The notes below the pieces were generated by a model that saw only the letters and a list, made by a program, of their open reading frames with translations, had not been told where the DNA came from and ran no database searches. 64,000 bases of DNA from Variovorax sp. OV700. GTDB lineage: Bacteria > Pseudomonadota > Gammaproteobacteria > Burkholderiales > Burkholderiaceae_C. The stretch spans positions 186,001 through 250,000 of the forward strand of contig NZ_FNDR01000002.1 in NCBI RefSeq assembly GCF_900099805.1. Reading direction: 5' to 3'. Shown one piece after another: positions 52,388 to 60,873 of this stretch (positions are counted from its first letter, which is position 1; each line of letters begins with the position of its first letter). The position numbers and the translations under genes were made by a program.

Positions 52388-53425
52388 ATGGATATACGCA
52401 CCCGCGCCTGCCTTGCGGCAGGCTTCACCACCGCTTCGCTCGGATCGTTTCCCGCCCTCGCGCAAAGCGCATCGGCAGCGGACAGCGTGAGCATCTATGG
52501 CGTCGTCGACCAGTACGTGGGTTCGCTGCGCCGCAGCGACCAGCCCGGCCGCACCAAGGTATTGAACAGCGGGGGCATGACGACCTCGTATTGGGGCGTT
52601 CAGGGCAACGAAGACCTGGGTGGCGGCCTGCGGTCGTTCTTCGCGCTGGAGAGTTTTTTCCAGGCCGACAGCGGCACCTTCGGCCGGACGACGGCCGACC
52701 CCTACTTCTCGCGCAACGCCTATGTCAGGCTCGGCGGTGCCTACGGCCAAGTGAGCGCGGGCCGGCAGACCAATGCGCTCTACGCGGCCACCGGCAATTT
52801 CAATCCCTTTCTCGCATCGGCCAACCTGAGCCCGGTGATGCTGCAGGTCTGGAGCACGGGCTACAACCGCGCGGTGCTGGGCGACAGCGTCTGGGACAAC
52901 ACGCTCCAGTATGCGTCGCCCGACATGGCGGGGTTCCGCGTGTCCGCGGCCTATGGGCTGGGCGAGGTGACCAACCGCGGCGGCGTGCGCAACGTCAACC
53001 TGACCGTCAACTACGCGAAGGGCCCGTTCGCCGCGGTGGTCTCGGCCCAGCAGGTCAAGGCGGGTCCGGGCCTGGCGGCGCCCATCTCGAGCCAGAAGGC
53101 GCAGATGGCCGGACTCTCGTACGACTTCGAGGCGGTGAAGCTCTACGGCCAGTACTTTCATACGGACACGCCCGACATCCGCACCACGACCCGGACCACG
53201 CAGCTCGGCGTCGCGGTGCCCGTGGACGCCGGCCGCATCATGGCGTCTGTCGCGCAGACACGCAGGGGCATGCCCATCACGGATACGAGCCGCACGACGG
53301 CAGCGCTCGGCTATGACCACTATCTTTCCAAACGCACCGACCTCTACGCGGTCTACCTCTCGGACCGGCTCACCGGATACGAGCGGCGCGGAAGCCTCGC
53401 GCTCGGCATGCGGCACCGCTTCTGA
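52388..53425 (+). CDS. Gram-negative porin (Burkholderia/OmpC-like)
   Basis: 345 residues. A signal peptide (MDIRTRACLAAGFTTASLGSFPALAQ) is followed by SVSIYGVVDQYVGSLRRSD and a beta-barrel of alternating strands with GLRSFFALESFFQ, YVRLGGAYGQVSAGRQTNALY and the C-terminal phenylalanine (GMRHRF) that BAM needs. GGAGACA precedes the ATG. It probably forms a 16-strand trimeric outer-membrane pore for the substrate handled by the Bug protein next to it. Confidence 0.93.
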   Translation: MDIRTRACLAAGFTTASLGSFPALAQSASAADSVSIYGVVDQYVGSLRRSDQPGRTKVLNSGGMTTSYWGVQGNEDLGGGLRSFFALESFFQADSGTFGRTTADPYFSRNAYVRLGGAYGQVSAGRQTNALYAATGNFNPFLASANLSPVMLQVWSTGYNRAVLGDSVWDNTLQYASPDMAGFRVSAAYGLGEVTNRGGVRNVNLTVNYAKGPFAAVVSAQQVKAGPGLAAPISSQKAQMAGLSYDFEAVKLYGQYFHTDTPDIRTTTRTTQLGVAVPVDAGRIMASVAQTRRGMPITDTSRTTAALGYDHYLSKRTDLYAVYLSDRLTGYERRGSLALGMRHRF

Positions 53426-53463
53426 CACCTTGTGCAAGCTTGTTCCACAGTGAATCGAACCCC

Positions 53464-54441
53464 ATGAACACCCTCATCAAGATCTCCCGGCGGTCGGCGC
53501 TCGTGCTGGCCACGGTCTCCATCGCCATGGGCGCGAATGCGCAGCCTTCCAGCACGAAGCCGATCCGCCTCGTGGTGCCCTTCGGGCCCGGCGGCGTGGC
53601 CGACCTCACGGCGCGCGTCGTCGCGCAGGAGATGTCGGAATCGATGGGGCAAAGCATCATCGTGGACAACAAGCCCGGCGCGGGCGGCGTGGTCGCCGCC
53701 GACACCGTGGCCAAGGCGGCGCCCGACGGACTCACCGTGCTGCTGATGTCCAACGGCAATGCCGTGAGCGTGGGCCTCTTCAAGCGCCTGCCGTTCGACA
53801 CCGTGAAAGGCTTTGCGCCGGTTTCGACGATCGGCTATTTCGACCTGGCCGTGGTGACCTCGGCGGACTCGAAGTTCAAGACCATGCAGGAGCTGCTGGC
53901 CTATGCGAAGGCGCATCCGGGCACCGTCAACATCGGAACGATCAACGTGGGCAGCACGCAGCATCTGGCGGCCGAACTGCTCAAGCGCAGTACCGGCATC
54001 GACGCGCAGGTGATTCCGTTCAACGGCTCCCCGGCCATGATCACGGCCCTGCGCGGCGGACAGATCGACGCCGGCGTCGAGATCCTTGCGCCTCTCCTCG
54101 GGCAGATCAGCGGCAAGTCGCTGCGGCCGATCGCGGTCATGGGCACGAAGCGCTCGTTCGCGTTGCCGGACACGCCCACCGTCGCCGAGAGCGGTGCGCC
54201 CAAGTTCAACGTGGCTTCATGGAACGCCTTTGCGGTGCCCGCCAAGACGCCGCCGGCCGTCATCGAGCGGCTCAACAAGGAAGTCAACGCGGCGCTGGCC
54301 GCACCCGAGGTCAAGGAGCGGCTGCGCCAGATCGGCGTGGAGGCGCAGGGCGGCACACCGCAGCAACAGGCGGAACTCCTGAAGAACGAGATTCAGCGCT
54401 GGTCGGAGGTCATCCGCCTGGCCGGCATTCCGAAACAGTGA
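53464..54441 (+). CDS. Bug-family (tripartite tricarboxylate transporter) solute-binding protein
   Basis: 325 residues from MNTLIKISRRSALVLATVSIAMGANAQ, an export signal with a double arginine. The mature protein has KPIRLVVPFGPGGVADLTAR, IIVDNKPGAGGVVAADTVAKA and VIPFNGSPAMITALRGGQIDAG, all Bug-family marks. It lies 38 bp after the porin on the same strand and next to a LysR gene and a LigI-like hydrolase, consistent with uptake of an aromatic-derived carboxylate. Confidence 0.94.
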   Translation: MNTLIKISRRSALVLATVSIAMGANAQPSSTKPIRLVVPFGPGGVADLTARVVAQEMSESMGQSIIVDNKPGAGGVVAADTVAKAAPDGLTVLLMSNGNAVSVGLFKRLPFDTVKGFAPVSTIGYFDLAVVTSADSKFKTMQELLAYAKAHPGTVNIGTINVGSTQHLAAELLKRSTGIDAQVIPFNGSPAMITALRGGQIDAGVEILAPLLGQISGKSLRPIAVMGTKRSFALPDTPTVAESGAPKFNVASWNAFAVPAKTPPAVIERLNKEVNAALAAPEVKERLRQIGVEAQGGTPQQQAELLKNEIQRWSEVIRLAGIPKQ

Positions 54442-54466
54442 GCCTCGAGGGGTCCGCGACCCGTGC

Positions 54467-55381
54467 TCACGCGGGCGGCGCCGATCCGTTCATCGTCTGG
54501 TTCACCACCTCGCGGACCAGCTTCAGGACGGCCTGCTGCGTCAGCGTGGCGGGCCGCTGGGAACTGACGGCCAGCGCAAGCCGGCTGCGCAATTGCGGAT
54601 TCGCGATCCGGCGGATTGCAAAGGCGTCCGGACGCGGCGCGGTGAGCACCGCATTCGAGGACAGCACCGCCAGCCCCACCCCGTCGATGACGAGATCGAG
54701 GATCGCGGCCACGCCGTCGATCTCCATCGCGATCGTCGGTCGGCAACCGATGTTCGCCATCTCCGCCTCGACCAGCATGCGAATCGAATTGGGCTTGGTC
54801 GGAATCACCAGCGGCTGCGACGCCACCTCGCGCAGCGAGACTTCGCCATCGGCCGTGCCACCGGGCTGCGCCGGGCCCACCAGATACAGGTCTTCTTCGA
54901 GGATGACCACGCTGTCGATATCGGCCGACGGTGCGGGGTTGTAGAGCAGCGCCAGGTCGATGCGGCCCGCGGTCACCGACTCCTGCATGGCGCTCGAGAG
55001 CGCCTCGGTGATGGAAAGGCGCGCATCGGGCAGCTGCTGGCGGAAGGCGCGGGTCAGGGGCACGGCGATGCGCTTCGCGATGCTGGGCGGCAGGCCCACC
55101 GCGACACGCCCGGCGAGTGCGCCGCGCATGCGGCCGAGGTCTTCTTTCGCACGCTCGATCTGGTGCAGGATGCCCCTGGCGTGCTCCAGCAGCAGCTTTC
55201 CGGCATCGGTGACTGTCACCCCCCGGCCATTGCGCGTGAGAAGGTTCTGCCGCAGCTCCACCTCGAGCTGGCGCACCTGCCGGCTGAGCGCGGGCTGCGC
55301 GACGTCGATCACGATCGACGCACGCGTGAAGCTACCGAGCTCCGCCACGCGGACAAAGTACTCCAGCTGCTTGAGATCCAT
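54467..55381 (-). CDS. LysR-family transcriptional regulator
   Basis: 304 residues. MDLKQLEYFVRVAELGSFTRASIVIDVAQPALSRQVRQLE is a complete LysR helix-turn-helix of the CatR/GbpR/NAC type, followed by GRVAVGLPPSIAKRIAVPLT and PLVIPTKPNSIRMLVE. It reads convergently with the Bug gene. The LigI-like lactonase gene lies upstream on the same strand. It is the probable regulator of this small catabolic set. Confidence 0.93.
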   Translation of the reverse strand: MDLKQLEYFVRVAELGSFTRASIVIDVAQPALSRQVRQLEVELRQNLLTRNGRGVTVTDAGKLLLEHARGILHQIERAKEDLGRMRGALAGRVAVGLPPSIAKRIAVPLTRAFRQQLPDARLSITEALSSAMQESVTAGRIDLALLYNPAPSADIDSVVILEEDLYLVGPAQPGGTADGEVSLREVASQPLVIPTKPNSIRMLVEAEMANIGCRPTIAMEIDGVAAILDLVIDGVGLAVLSSNAVLTAPRPDAFAIRRIANPQLRSRLALAVSSQRPATLTQQAVLKLVREVVNQTMNGSAPPA

Positions 55382-55456
55382 GAAGCGTAGTCTAGGGCTG
55401 CGCCCCGCCGGAGGCGCGGCTGTGGCCGTTCGTCCGGCGCGGCCGCCGCGCCCGTC

Positions 55457-56344
55457 TCAGGCCCAGTAGAGGCGCATCGGGTTGTCCACCAGCAACTGGC
55501 GCTGCACCTGCGCCGTCGGCGCGATGCGCGGAATCATGTCGACCAGCGTGCCGTCGTCGGGCATGTGGGTCTTGAGATTGGGATGCGGCCAGTCGGTGCC
55601 CCACAGCACGCGGTCCGAGAAGGTCTCGACCAGGCAACGCGCGAAGGGAACCACGTCGTTGTAGGTCGGCGGACCGGACAACGACAGACGCTCGGGACAG
55701 CTCACCTTCGACCAGATGTTCGGATGCTCGCGCAACAGCTGCACGAAGCGCTCGAACTGTGGCCCGTCGACCGGCTGGCCTACATCGGGACGGCCCATGT
55801 GGTCGACCACCACGATGGTCGGCAGCCGCGTGAAGAAGTCCCACAGTTCGGGCAGGTCCTGGGCCTCGAAGTACACGACCACGTGCCAGCCCAGCGGCGC
55901 AATGCGCTGCGCAATGCTCATCAGCACTTCGCGCGGGGTGAAGTCGGCCAGGCGCTTGAGAAAGTTGAAGCGCACACCGCGCACGCCGGCTTCATGCAGC
56001 CGCCCGAGTTCGGCGTCGCTGACGTCTGCTGCCACCGAGGCCACGCCACGTGCGCGTCCGTTGGAGTGCGCCAGCGCGTCGAGCAGCGCGCGGTTGTCGT
56101 TGCCATGGCAGGTCGCCTGCACGATCACGTTCCGCTCGAAACCCAGCAGATCGCGCAGCGCAAAGAGCTGGTCTTTGGAAGCGTCGCAGGGCGTGTACTT
56201 GCGCTCGGGCGCAAACGGGAATTCCGCAGCGGGGCCGAACACGTGGCAGTGCGCGTCCACCGCACCGGGCGGCGGCGTGAAGCGCGGCTTCGACGGCGCG
56301 GGATGGAAACAGAGCCAGTCCTTGTCCATGGTGCTAGCCGGCAT
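55457..56344 (-). CDS. amidohydrolase-family lactonase, 2-pyrone-4,6-dicarboxylate hydrolase (LigI)-like
   Basis: 295 residues from MPASTMDKDWLCFHPAP; a second ATG lies 15 bp inside. PPGAVDAHCHVFGP gives the HxH motif, VRGVRFNFLKRLADF and TIVVVDHMGRPDV the middle strands and RVLWGTDWPHPNL the final catalytic Asp with the WGTDWPHPN signature of PDC hydrolases. LigI opens 2-pyrone-4,6-dicarboxylate in protocatechuate 4,5-cleavage. The other lig genes are not in the window, so a related lactone such as 4-sulfomuconolactone is also possible. Confidence 0.87.
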   Translation of the reverse strand: MPASTMDKDWLCFHPAPSKPRFTPPPGAVDAHCHVFGPAAEFPFAPERKYTPCDASKDQLFALRDLLGFERNVIVQATCHGNDNRALLDALAHSNGRARGVASVAADVSDAELGRLHEAGVRGVRFNFLKRLADFTPREVLMSIAQRIAPLGWHVVVYFEAQDLPELWDFFTRLPTIVVVDHMGRPDVGQPVDGPQFERFVQLLREHPNIWSKVSCPERLSLSGPPTYNDVVPFARCLVETFSDRVLWGTDWPHPNLKTHMPDDGTLVDMIPRIAPTAQVQRQLLVDNPMRLYWA

Positions 56345-56560
56345 CGCGATCTGCCAGTTGGTTGAAGAAGAGCGGGCTGCGCGGCCGGGTGCCGCGCACC
56401 GGAGTGCAGAAGACCACTGTGTGCATACCGTGCATCTTGCGCGGATCGGCGGCGGCGAGCGAGCATGCAAACGCGCTAGCAGCTAGCGAGTTTCGGTATG
56501 GCTCGGCGCACTCGCCAGCGCATGCGGTGCGACGCGCGCCCGGAAGCCGCGGGGCTGCCT

Positions 56561-58462
56561 TCAGCCGGCGGCGCGCACCGGTGCCAGGGTCTGCGTGCGA
56601 TCTGTGGTGAGGTAGATGGCCGTCGTTCCCACGGAGGCATGGCCCAGGTTGTTCTGCACCACCTGGATCGGCACGGGCACCTGGCCTGTTCGGCCACGCA
56701 GGGCGTGAGCGCCATGCGAGTGGCGAAGCCAGTGAGTGCTCGCTTTCTTCAGCTGCTGTGCCTCAGCGCCCTCCAGGCCCGCGGAGGCCTGCGCGACAAA
56801 GGCCTTGATCGCCTGGTACAGGCCCGAGGCCGACCAAGCCACCGGGCACCGCGATTCGGTGTCGAAGCGAGCCAGCACATGAATGCCGCGATTGCTCACG
56901 GCGCCGACCTGCCGCTCGAAGCCATGCCGCGCGAGCTCGTCCTCGAGTTCGGCCACGAGCGCGGGCGGCACGGGCACCTGCCGGCCGCGCCCGCCCTTGC
57001 CGGCCACGGCCAGTTGCCAGCCGGTCGCGGCGACGCCGTCGGCGCTGCGGTCTTCGACCTGTTCGAGGTCCTCGCATTTCGCGCCCGTGATCTCGGCCAG
57101 CCGCAGTCCGGTCGCATAGAGCCAGCGCATGCCGCGGCGCAGCCGGCGCCGGGCTTCGGTGTCGGCATGCGCCTGGAGCAGCGCGTCGACGTGGTCCCAT
57201 TGCGCAAAGCTCAGCGCACGGCGCGAGTCGAGCGGCTGCTGCAAGCTCGATGGCGGCGCAAGGGTTGCGAACGGATTGCCGACCAGGTAGTTCTGGTTCA
57301 CGAGAAAGGCGTAAAGGCTGCGCAGGATCGCGATCGCCTGGCGCAGCGCGGACTGCGCGAGCGGTCCTTCCATCGGCCGCCACAGCGGCGACCAGCGCTG
57401 GTGGTGGCGCGCACCGCACCAGCGGTCGGGCGGATCGAGCAGGAAGTCGCGGTAGTCGATGGCGTCCTCGACGGTGAGCGACGACAGTGCCTTGCGCCGC
57501 TCCAGCACGGCCCAGAGCAGCAAGCGTTCGGCCTCCTTGCGGTACGAGCGCTGGGTGGCCGACAGCTCGCCGGTCGCATCGCCTGGGCGCTTGGCGCTGA
57601 GCCACGCGCCGATCGCCTCGTGGTCGTTCGCGGCCATCAGCAGACAGCGTTCGCGCGGCGCGCGATTGCTGCCTGCGCTGCCGTCGAGCTCGGCGGGCAG
57701 GACGAACTTTTCGTACGGAACGAGCGCGGTTCCGGTCGGCACCACCGCGGCCAGCGCCAGCGGCGCGAGCTGCGCCCTGGGCTTCAAGGCGTGGGAACCG
57801 ATGCGCAACCCAAGCGCCTGCTGGTTGGCGCACAGCCAATCGAGGATCCGCGCCGCCTTGAGTTCCCCCACCCCGGGCACGTGGGCCCACCAGCGTGCGC
57901 CGACGCCGTTGACGCGGTCGACCAGCGCGGAAAGCGTTGGCACACCGGCGCGCTCGAGGCGCGCGGCCACCGAAGGATTGAGCCAGGCCAATACGCTGTC
58001 GCCCGGCCGCGGATCCTGCGCGACCAGGTTCTCGAGCCAGCGCAATGCTTCGAGCTGGCGCTCGATGACCTGGGCGCGACGCGAGGGGCGAGCGCCCTGC
58101 CCTCCCCCGCCGGTGGCAGGATAGGCCGCTTCGTAGGCCTCGATCTGCTCGGTCTCGGAGAAGTCCTCCAGGCCCTGCGCCGCGGCAAACTCGGCCAGGC
58201 TCGGCAGTGCCGGCGCGGCCGGGAAGCGGTCCGGATCGAGCAGGATCAGGCGGGCGGTGCCGGGCCTGCGCTCGCGCCGTGCCGCCGCCGCGAACTCGTC
58301 ACGGATCCAGGCGATGGTGCGGCGCACCGTGCGCAGGTCGGTGTGTTCGCCTTCGAGACGCAGGTAGCGGTCCCAGCTGGCCCTTTCGTCCAGGCCCTGG
58401 GCCAGCGCCCGCATGAATGCAAAGTGCCCCCGGTGCAGTTTGCGCGCGGTGCCGGGCTTCAT
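56561..58462 (-). CDS. tyrosine recombinase with N-terminal DUF3701 domain
   Basis: 633 residues from the ATG at 58460-58462, in an ATGA overlap with the upstream gene. The N-terminal KLHRGHFAFMRALAQGLDE...RTVRRTIAWIRDEF is DUF3701 (PF12482). The C-terminal catalytic domain has TGLRLAEITGAKC (Arg about 452), HWLRHSHGAHAL (His-x-x-Arg about 577-580), LGHASVGTTAIYLTT (His and nucleophile Tyr about 604-614). All catalytic residues are present. Related integrases are found near replication genes of large replicons, where they may resolve multimers or drive integration. Confidence 0.92.
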   Translation of the reverse strand: MKPGTARKLHRGHFAFMRALAQGLDERASWDRYLRLEGEHTDLRTVRRTIAWIRDEFAAAARRERRPGTARLILLDPDRFPAAPALPSLAEFAAAQGLEDFSETEQIEAYEAAYPATGGGGQGARPSRRAQVIERQLEALRWLENLVAQDPRPGDSVLAWLNPSVAARLERAGVPTLSALVDRVNGVGARWWAHVPGVGELKAARILDWLCANQQALGLRIGSHALKPRAQLAPLALAAVVPTGTALVPYEKFVLPAELDGSAGSNRAPRERCLLMAANDHEAIGAWLSAKRPGDATGELSATQRSYRKEAERLLLWAVLERRKALSSLTVEDAIDYRDFLLDPPDRWCGARHHQRWSPLWRPMEGPLAQSALRQAIAILRSLYAFLVNQNYLVGNPFATLAPPSSLQQPLDSRRALSFAQWDHVDALLQAHADTEARRRLRRGMRWLYATGLRLAEITGAKCEDLEQVEDRSADGVAATGWQLAVAGKGGRGRQVPVPPALVAELEDELARHGFERQVGAVSNRGIHVLARFDTESRCPVAWSASGLYQAIKAFVAQASAGLEGAEAQQLKKASTHWLRHSHGAHALRGRTGQVPVPIQVVQNNLGHASVGTTAIYLTTDRTQTLAPVRAAG

Positions 58463-58719
58463 GAGGCCGAAGTCGGGTTCCGGTCGCCGGTCGATTGCCA
58501 GAACTTCCACCACGGCCGCGGCTCTGGGGGTGCCTCCGGCGGCAGCTGCTGCAGTTGGCTCTCGCGCGTGCGCCGGCGCTGCTCGACTTCGAGCGCATGT
58601 GCGATCCCGAATGCTTCGCGGTCGCCGCGTCCCGCGAGCGCGCGCCAGCTCACTGCAAGCCGTGCGAGTTCGTCGTCGTCAATATGGGCCAGCTGGGAAG
58701 GTGTGGGGACGGAAGCCAT
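58459..58719 (-). CDS. small hypothetical protein coupled to the recombinase
   Basis: 86 residues from the ATG at 58717-58719, with GGAGAG just upstream. It reads MASVPTPSQLAHIDDDELARLAVSWRALAGRGDREAFGIAHALEVEQRRR, a helical soluble protein, and ends PRPWWKFWQSTGDRNPTSAS. It overlaps the recombinase start by 4 bp, so it is translated with it and may be an accessory factor. The family is not recognised. Confidence 0.78.
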   Translation of the reverse strand: MASVPTPSQLAHIDDDELARLAVSWRALAGRGDREAFGIAHALEVEQRRRTRESQLQQLPPEAPPEPRPWWKFWQSTGDRNPTSAS

Positions 58720-59020
58720 GTCTCTCCGATCTAGACGAGGATCGGCCGACTCGTCGTAGCGAGGCGGAACATGGCGTTGGACGGCTGCTTGCCTGGCACT
58801 GGAGCGATGGTCTGTGTCATGAATTGCTTGATGATAACTGAAGTAATCATCAATACACATTTTGTGTTGCAAGAACGCACTTCCTTAAGGTGTCAGCCCT
58901 AAGTTATTGATTTATAAGGATTTTATCTGCTCCGTGGCGAGTGTCCAGTGGTGTTGCGAAGAAGCAATGGGGCACGGATCACCGTGTTCGCGCATCGGTT
59001 GGGCCGGGTTTTCTTGCCTG
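58720..59020. promoter_or_regulatory. AT-rich promoter region with adjacent inverted repeats upstream of the recombinase pair
   Basis: The gap holds a perfect inverted repeat TTGATGAT-10 bp-ATCATCAA (58828-58853) followed at once by ACACA-3 bp-TGTGT (58855-58867), then an AT-rich stretch at 58896-58930 (TTATTGATTTATAAGG). These are candidate operators or a recombination site for the integrase; the function is inferred only from position. Confidence 0.4.
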
Positions 59021-59284
59021 CTACCCCGGGTCGCTGACAGGCAGGCGCCGCGCTACTTTCAGGCAGGCGGCCACGAAACGCCGGGCAGCCGCCGCGTCAG
59101 CGTCCTCCAGAGACCATTGAGCGGGCGAATCGTCTTCGGGATCTGCGAAGGCAGACAGGGCGATGCCGAGCGAAAGCCGCAGGGGCGCCGGAATGCCGTC
59201 GTCGTCGACAAGAAGAAGAGCGGCAATCCGTGCGGCCTTGGGGGTCAGTTCCGCGGCCTGCTGGTGAAGGGGGCCCATATGCAT
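59021..59284 (-). CDS. hypothetical protein (87 aa)
   Basis: From ATG 59282-59284 it reads MHMGPLHQQAAELTPKAARIAALLLVDDDGIPAPLRLSLGIALSAFADPEDD, then SLEDADAAAARRFVAACLKVARRLPV. It is a small helical Ala/Leu-rich soluble protein between parB and the recombinase genes. No family is recognised; a wider frame extends upstream but does not look protein-like. Confidence 0.5.
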   Translation of the reverse strand: MHMGPLHQQAAELTPKAARIAALLLVDDDGIPAPLRLSLGIALSAFADPEDDSPAQWSLEDADAAAARRFVAACLKVARRLPVSDPG

Positions 59285-59494
59285 GTCAGTTGCCCGGCAA
59301 ACGACGTGCCCGGCAGCCGCCAAGGCAGTGCAGGCGCTGAGGCAGCGACCGGGAAAACGGTGCGGGCCTCGTGCGGCTTGGGGACGGCGCCCTGCCCTGC
59401 CCTTTTTCCTTTTTGCGGTGCGAATTGCTCGCAAGGGCCTGCGCCAACAGTCAATGCACGCAAAGTCTGCCGGGGTGGCCGGGGCGCGAAGAAT

Positions 59495-59510
59495 CCCAAC
59501 CGTTCTCACA
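59495..59510 (+). repeat. outlying copy of the origin iteron
   Basis: CCCAACCGTTCTCACA differs at one base from the origin iterons at 62430 and 62452. It lies 32 bp past the parB stop, about 3 kb from the main array. It could be a second Rep-binding site for copy control or handcuffing. Confidence 0.65.
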
Positions 59511-59541
59511 TTGAGGCGCCGCCCACCCCCGGCGGCTCGGT

Positions 59542-60621
59542 TTACAGGGTGCGTGACTTGCGCAGAGCCTCTGCGATACCGGCCTCGAGCGCCTCGGGGC
59601 TGGCGTCGGTCGCAGCTTCAGGGCTGAGGGTGATGGTGATCTCGCCACTCTTGGCGCGAACCAGCGTCCCGAGCTTCTGGCCGCCCGAAACGACGTCGAG
59701 CTTCTCGGAACGCTCGAAACCCGGTTTCGCATCGAGCAGCCTAGCGACCACCATCGCGGGCGCTAGGCTATGGCCCCGCAGCCTCTCCACGCGCTTCAGG
59801 ACACCGCGCCGATCCTTCTCCATGGCCGCATTGATCTGCTCGGCATGGCGGAAGCTGATCTCGAGCGGACTGCGAAAGCACTCGACCACCGCCGAAGGCA
59901 GCTGCGCGACCATCAATGCCTTGCGCACCCAGGTGTGGCTCACGCCCAGTGCCTCGGCGAGCTGGCGCTGGGTGGGGAACAGTTGCTCCTCGAGTGCGCG
60001 CTGGTACATCAGGCCCTGCTCATAGTTGGACAGATCCGCGCGTTCGCGATTCTCCCGATCCATGGCGGCGAAGAGCGCCGCGTCGCCGAGCTCGTCGACC
60101 CAGATGGACGCCAGCACCGGGATGCCAAGTTCCAGCGCGGCACGGTGCCGGCGATGGCCGAAGACGATTTCGAACTGGCCGGGCTCTTCCTTGATCGGCC
60201 GCACCAGGATCGGCTGGACATTGCCGCCCCCGTGCTCGATGTCGGCCTTGAGGCCGGCAAACGCACTGCTCGAAAACGAGGCGTCGTGTCGGTTGGCCCA
60301 GCGGCTCGGACGGATGGTCTTGGGGTCCATCTTCCGCGTCGGCAGCGAGCCTTCGTACTGGCTGAGCTTTTCGCGCAGTGCCGCCATCTCGCCTTCGACC
60401 TGCTGGATCTGGCCGCGGAAAGCCATCATCTGGCCCGGACCCGTGCGGGGTGCGAGGCTTCCGCCCACGGCCGGTGGAAACCTGGTTTCCACGACGTTCG
60501 ATGCCGACGGCGGCACCGCGGGCGCCGCCTCCGACGCGGGTGCGGCGACGGGCTCCTGGGCGGCTTGGGGAAGCATCAGGCCGGCGGTCAATGCCTCCAG
60601 ACGCTTGCGGGTGCTAGCCAT
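59542..60621 (-). CDS. parB: ParB-family partition protein
   Basis: 359 residues from MASTRKRLEALTAGL, with AAGGAG upstream. The CTPase/ParB domain has QPILVRPIKEEP, VFGHRRHRAALELGIPVLA (the GxRRxR box) and DRENRERADLSNYEQGL. The DNA-binding helix-turn-helix is PTQRQLAEALGVSHTWV. It lies downstream of parA on the same strand, with two 19-bp palindromes between them and one within its own first 50 codons. Expected role: load on the centromere and guide replicon segregation with ParA. Confidence 0.93.
   Translation of the reverse strand: MASTRKRLEALTAGLMLPQAAQEPVAAPASEAAPAVPPSASNVVETRFPPAVGGSLAPRTGPGQMMAFRGQIQQVEGEMAALREKLSQYEGSLPTRKMDPKTIRPSRWANRHDASFSSSAFAGLKADIEHGGGNVQPILVRPIKEEPGQFEIVFGHRRHRAALELGIPVLASIWVDELGDAALFAAMDRENRERADLSNYEQGLMYQRALEEQLFPTQRQLAEALGVSHTWVRKALMVAQLPSAVVECFRSPLEISFRHAEQINAAMEKDRRGVLKRVERLRGHSLAPAMVVARLLDAKPGFERSEKLDVVSGGQKLGTLVRAKSGEITITLSPEAATDASPEALEAGIAEALRKSRTL
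60474..60492. repeat. parS-like palindrome, copy 1 (inside parB)
   Basis: GTGGAAACCTGGTTTCCAC, a 19-bp palindrome about a central T, lies in the coding sequence for the ParB N-terminal linker (NVVETRFPP). Confidence 0.75.
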
Positions 60622-60753
60622 GATGGACACTCCTTGGCGCGGCGTGCGCCGTACTCAACGTCGGGAAACGGGATTTCCAGCGCCCGCGGCAAGCGCCCGT
60701 CCGCAGACTTTGCGGCATTGCCAACCGCAATGCGGATTGCCGGGCGAACTGCC

Positions 60754-60772
60754 GTGGAAACCAGGTTTCCAC
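60754..60772. repeat. parS-like palindrome, copy 2 (parA-parB gap)
   Basis: GTGGAAACCAGGTTTCCAC, identical to copies 3 and 4 and differing from copy 1 only in the central base. A degenerate relative lies at 60662-60680. Confidence 0.8.
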
Positions 60773-60821
60773 TGTTTCAGGGATGTCCAGCCTAGCCGGA
60801 AGATACAGAACGAACGATGGC

Positions 60822-60840
60822 GTGGAAACCAGGTTTCCAC
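60822..60840. repeat. parS-like palindrome, copy 3 (parA-parB gap)
   Basis: GTGGAAACCAGGTTTCCAC again, 68 bp from copy 2. Two copies in a 252-bp intergenic region flanked by parA and parB are the best centromere candidate. Confidence 0.8.
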
Positions 60841-60873
60841 CGGAACAGGAAGTGGCGTGCATTGGCACCACGG

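Noticed and set aside
58896..58930. A dif-like XerCD site near the recombinase
   Set aside because: The AT-rich stretch lacks the paired 11-bp arms of a dif site; only a general recombination-site suggestion is kept.
60662..60680. A fifth copy of the parS-like palindrome
   Set aside because: It matches at only about 13 of 19 positions and is not symmetrical, so it is not counted as a site.
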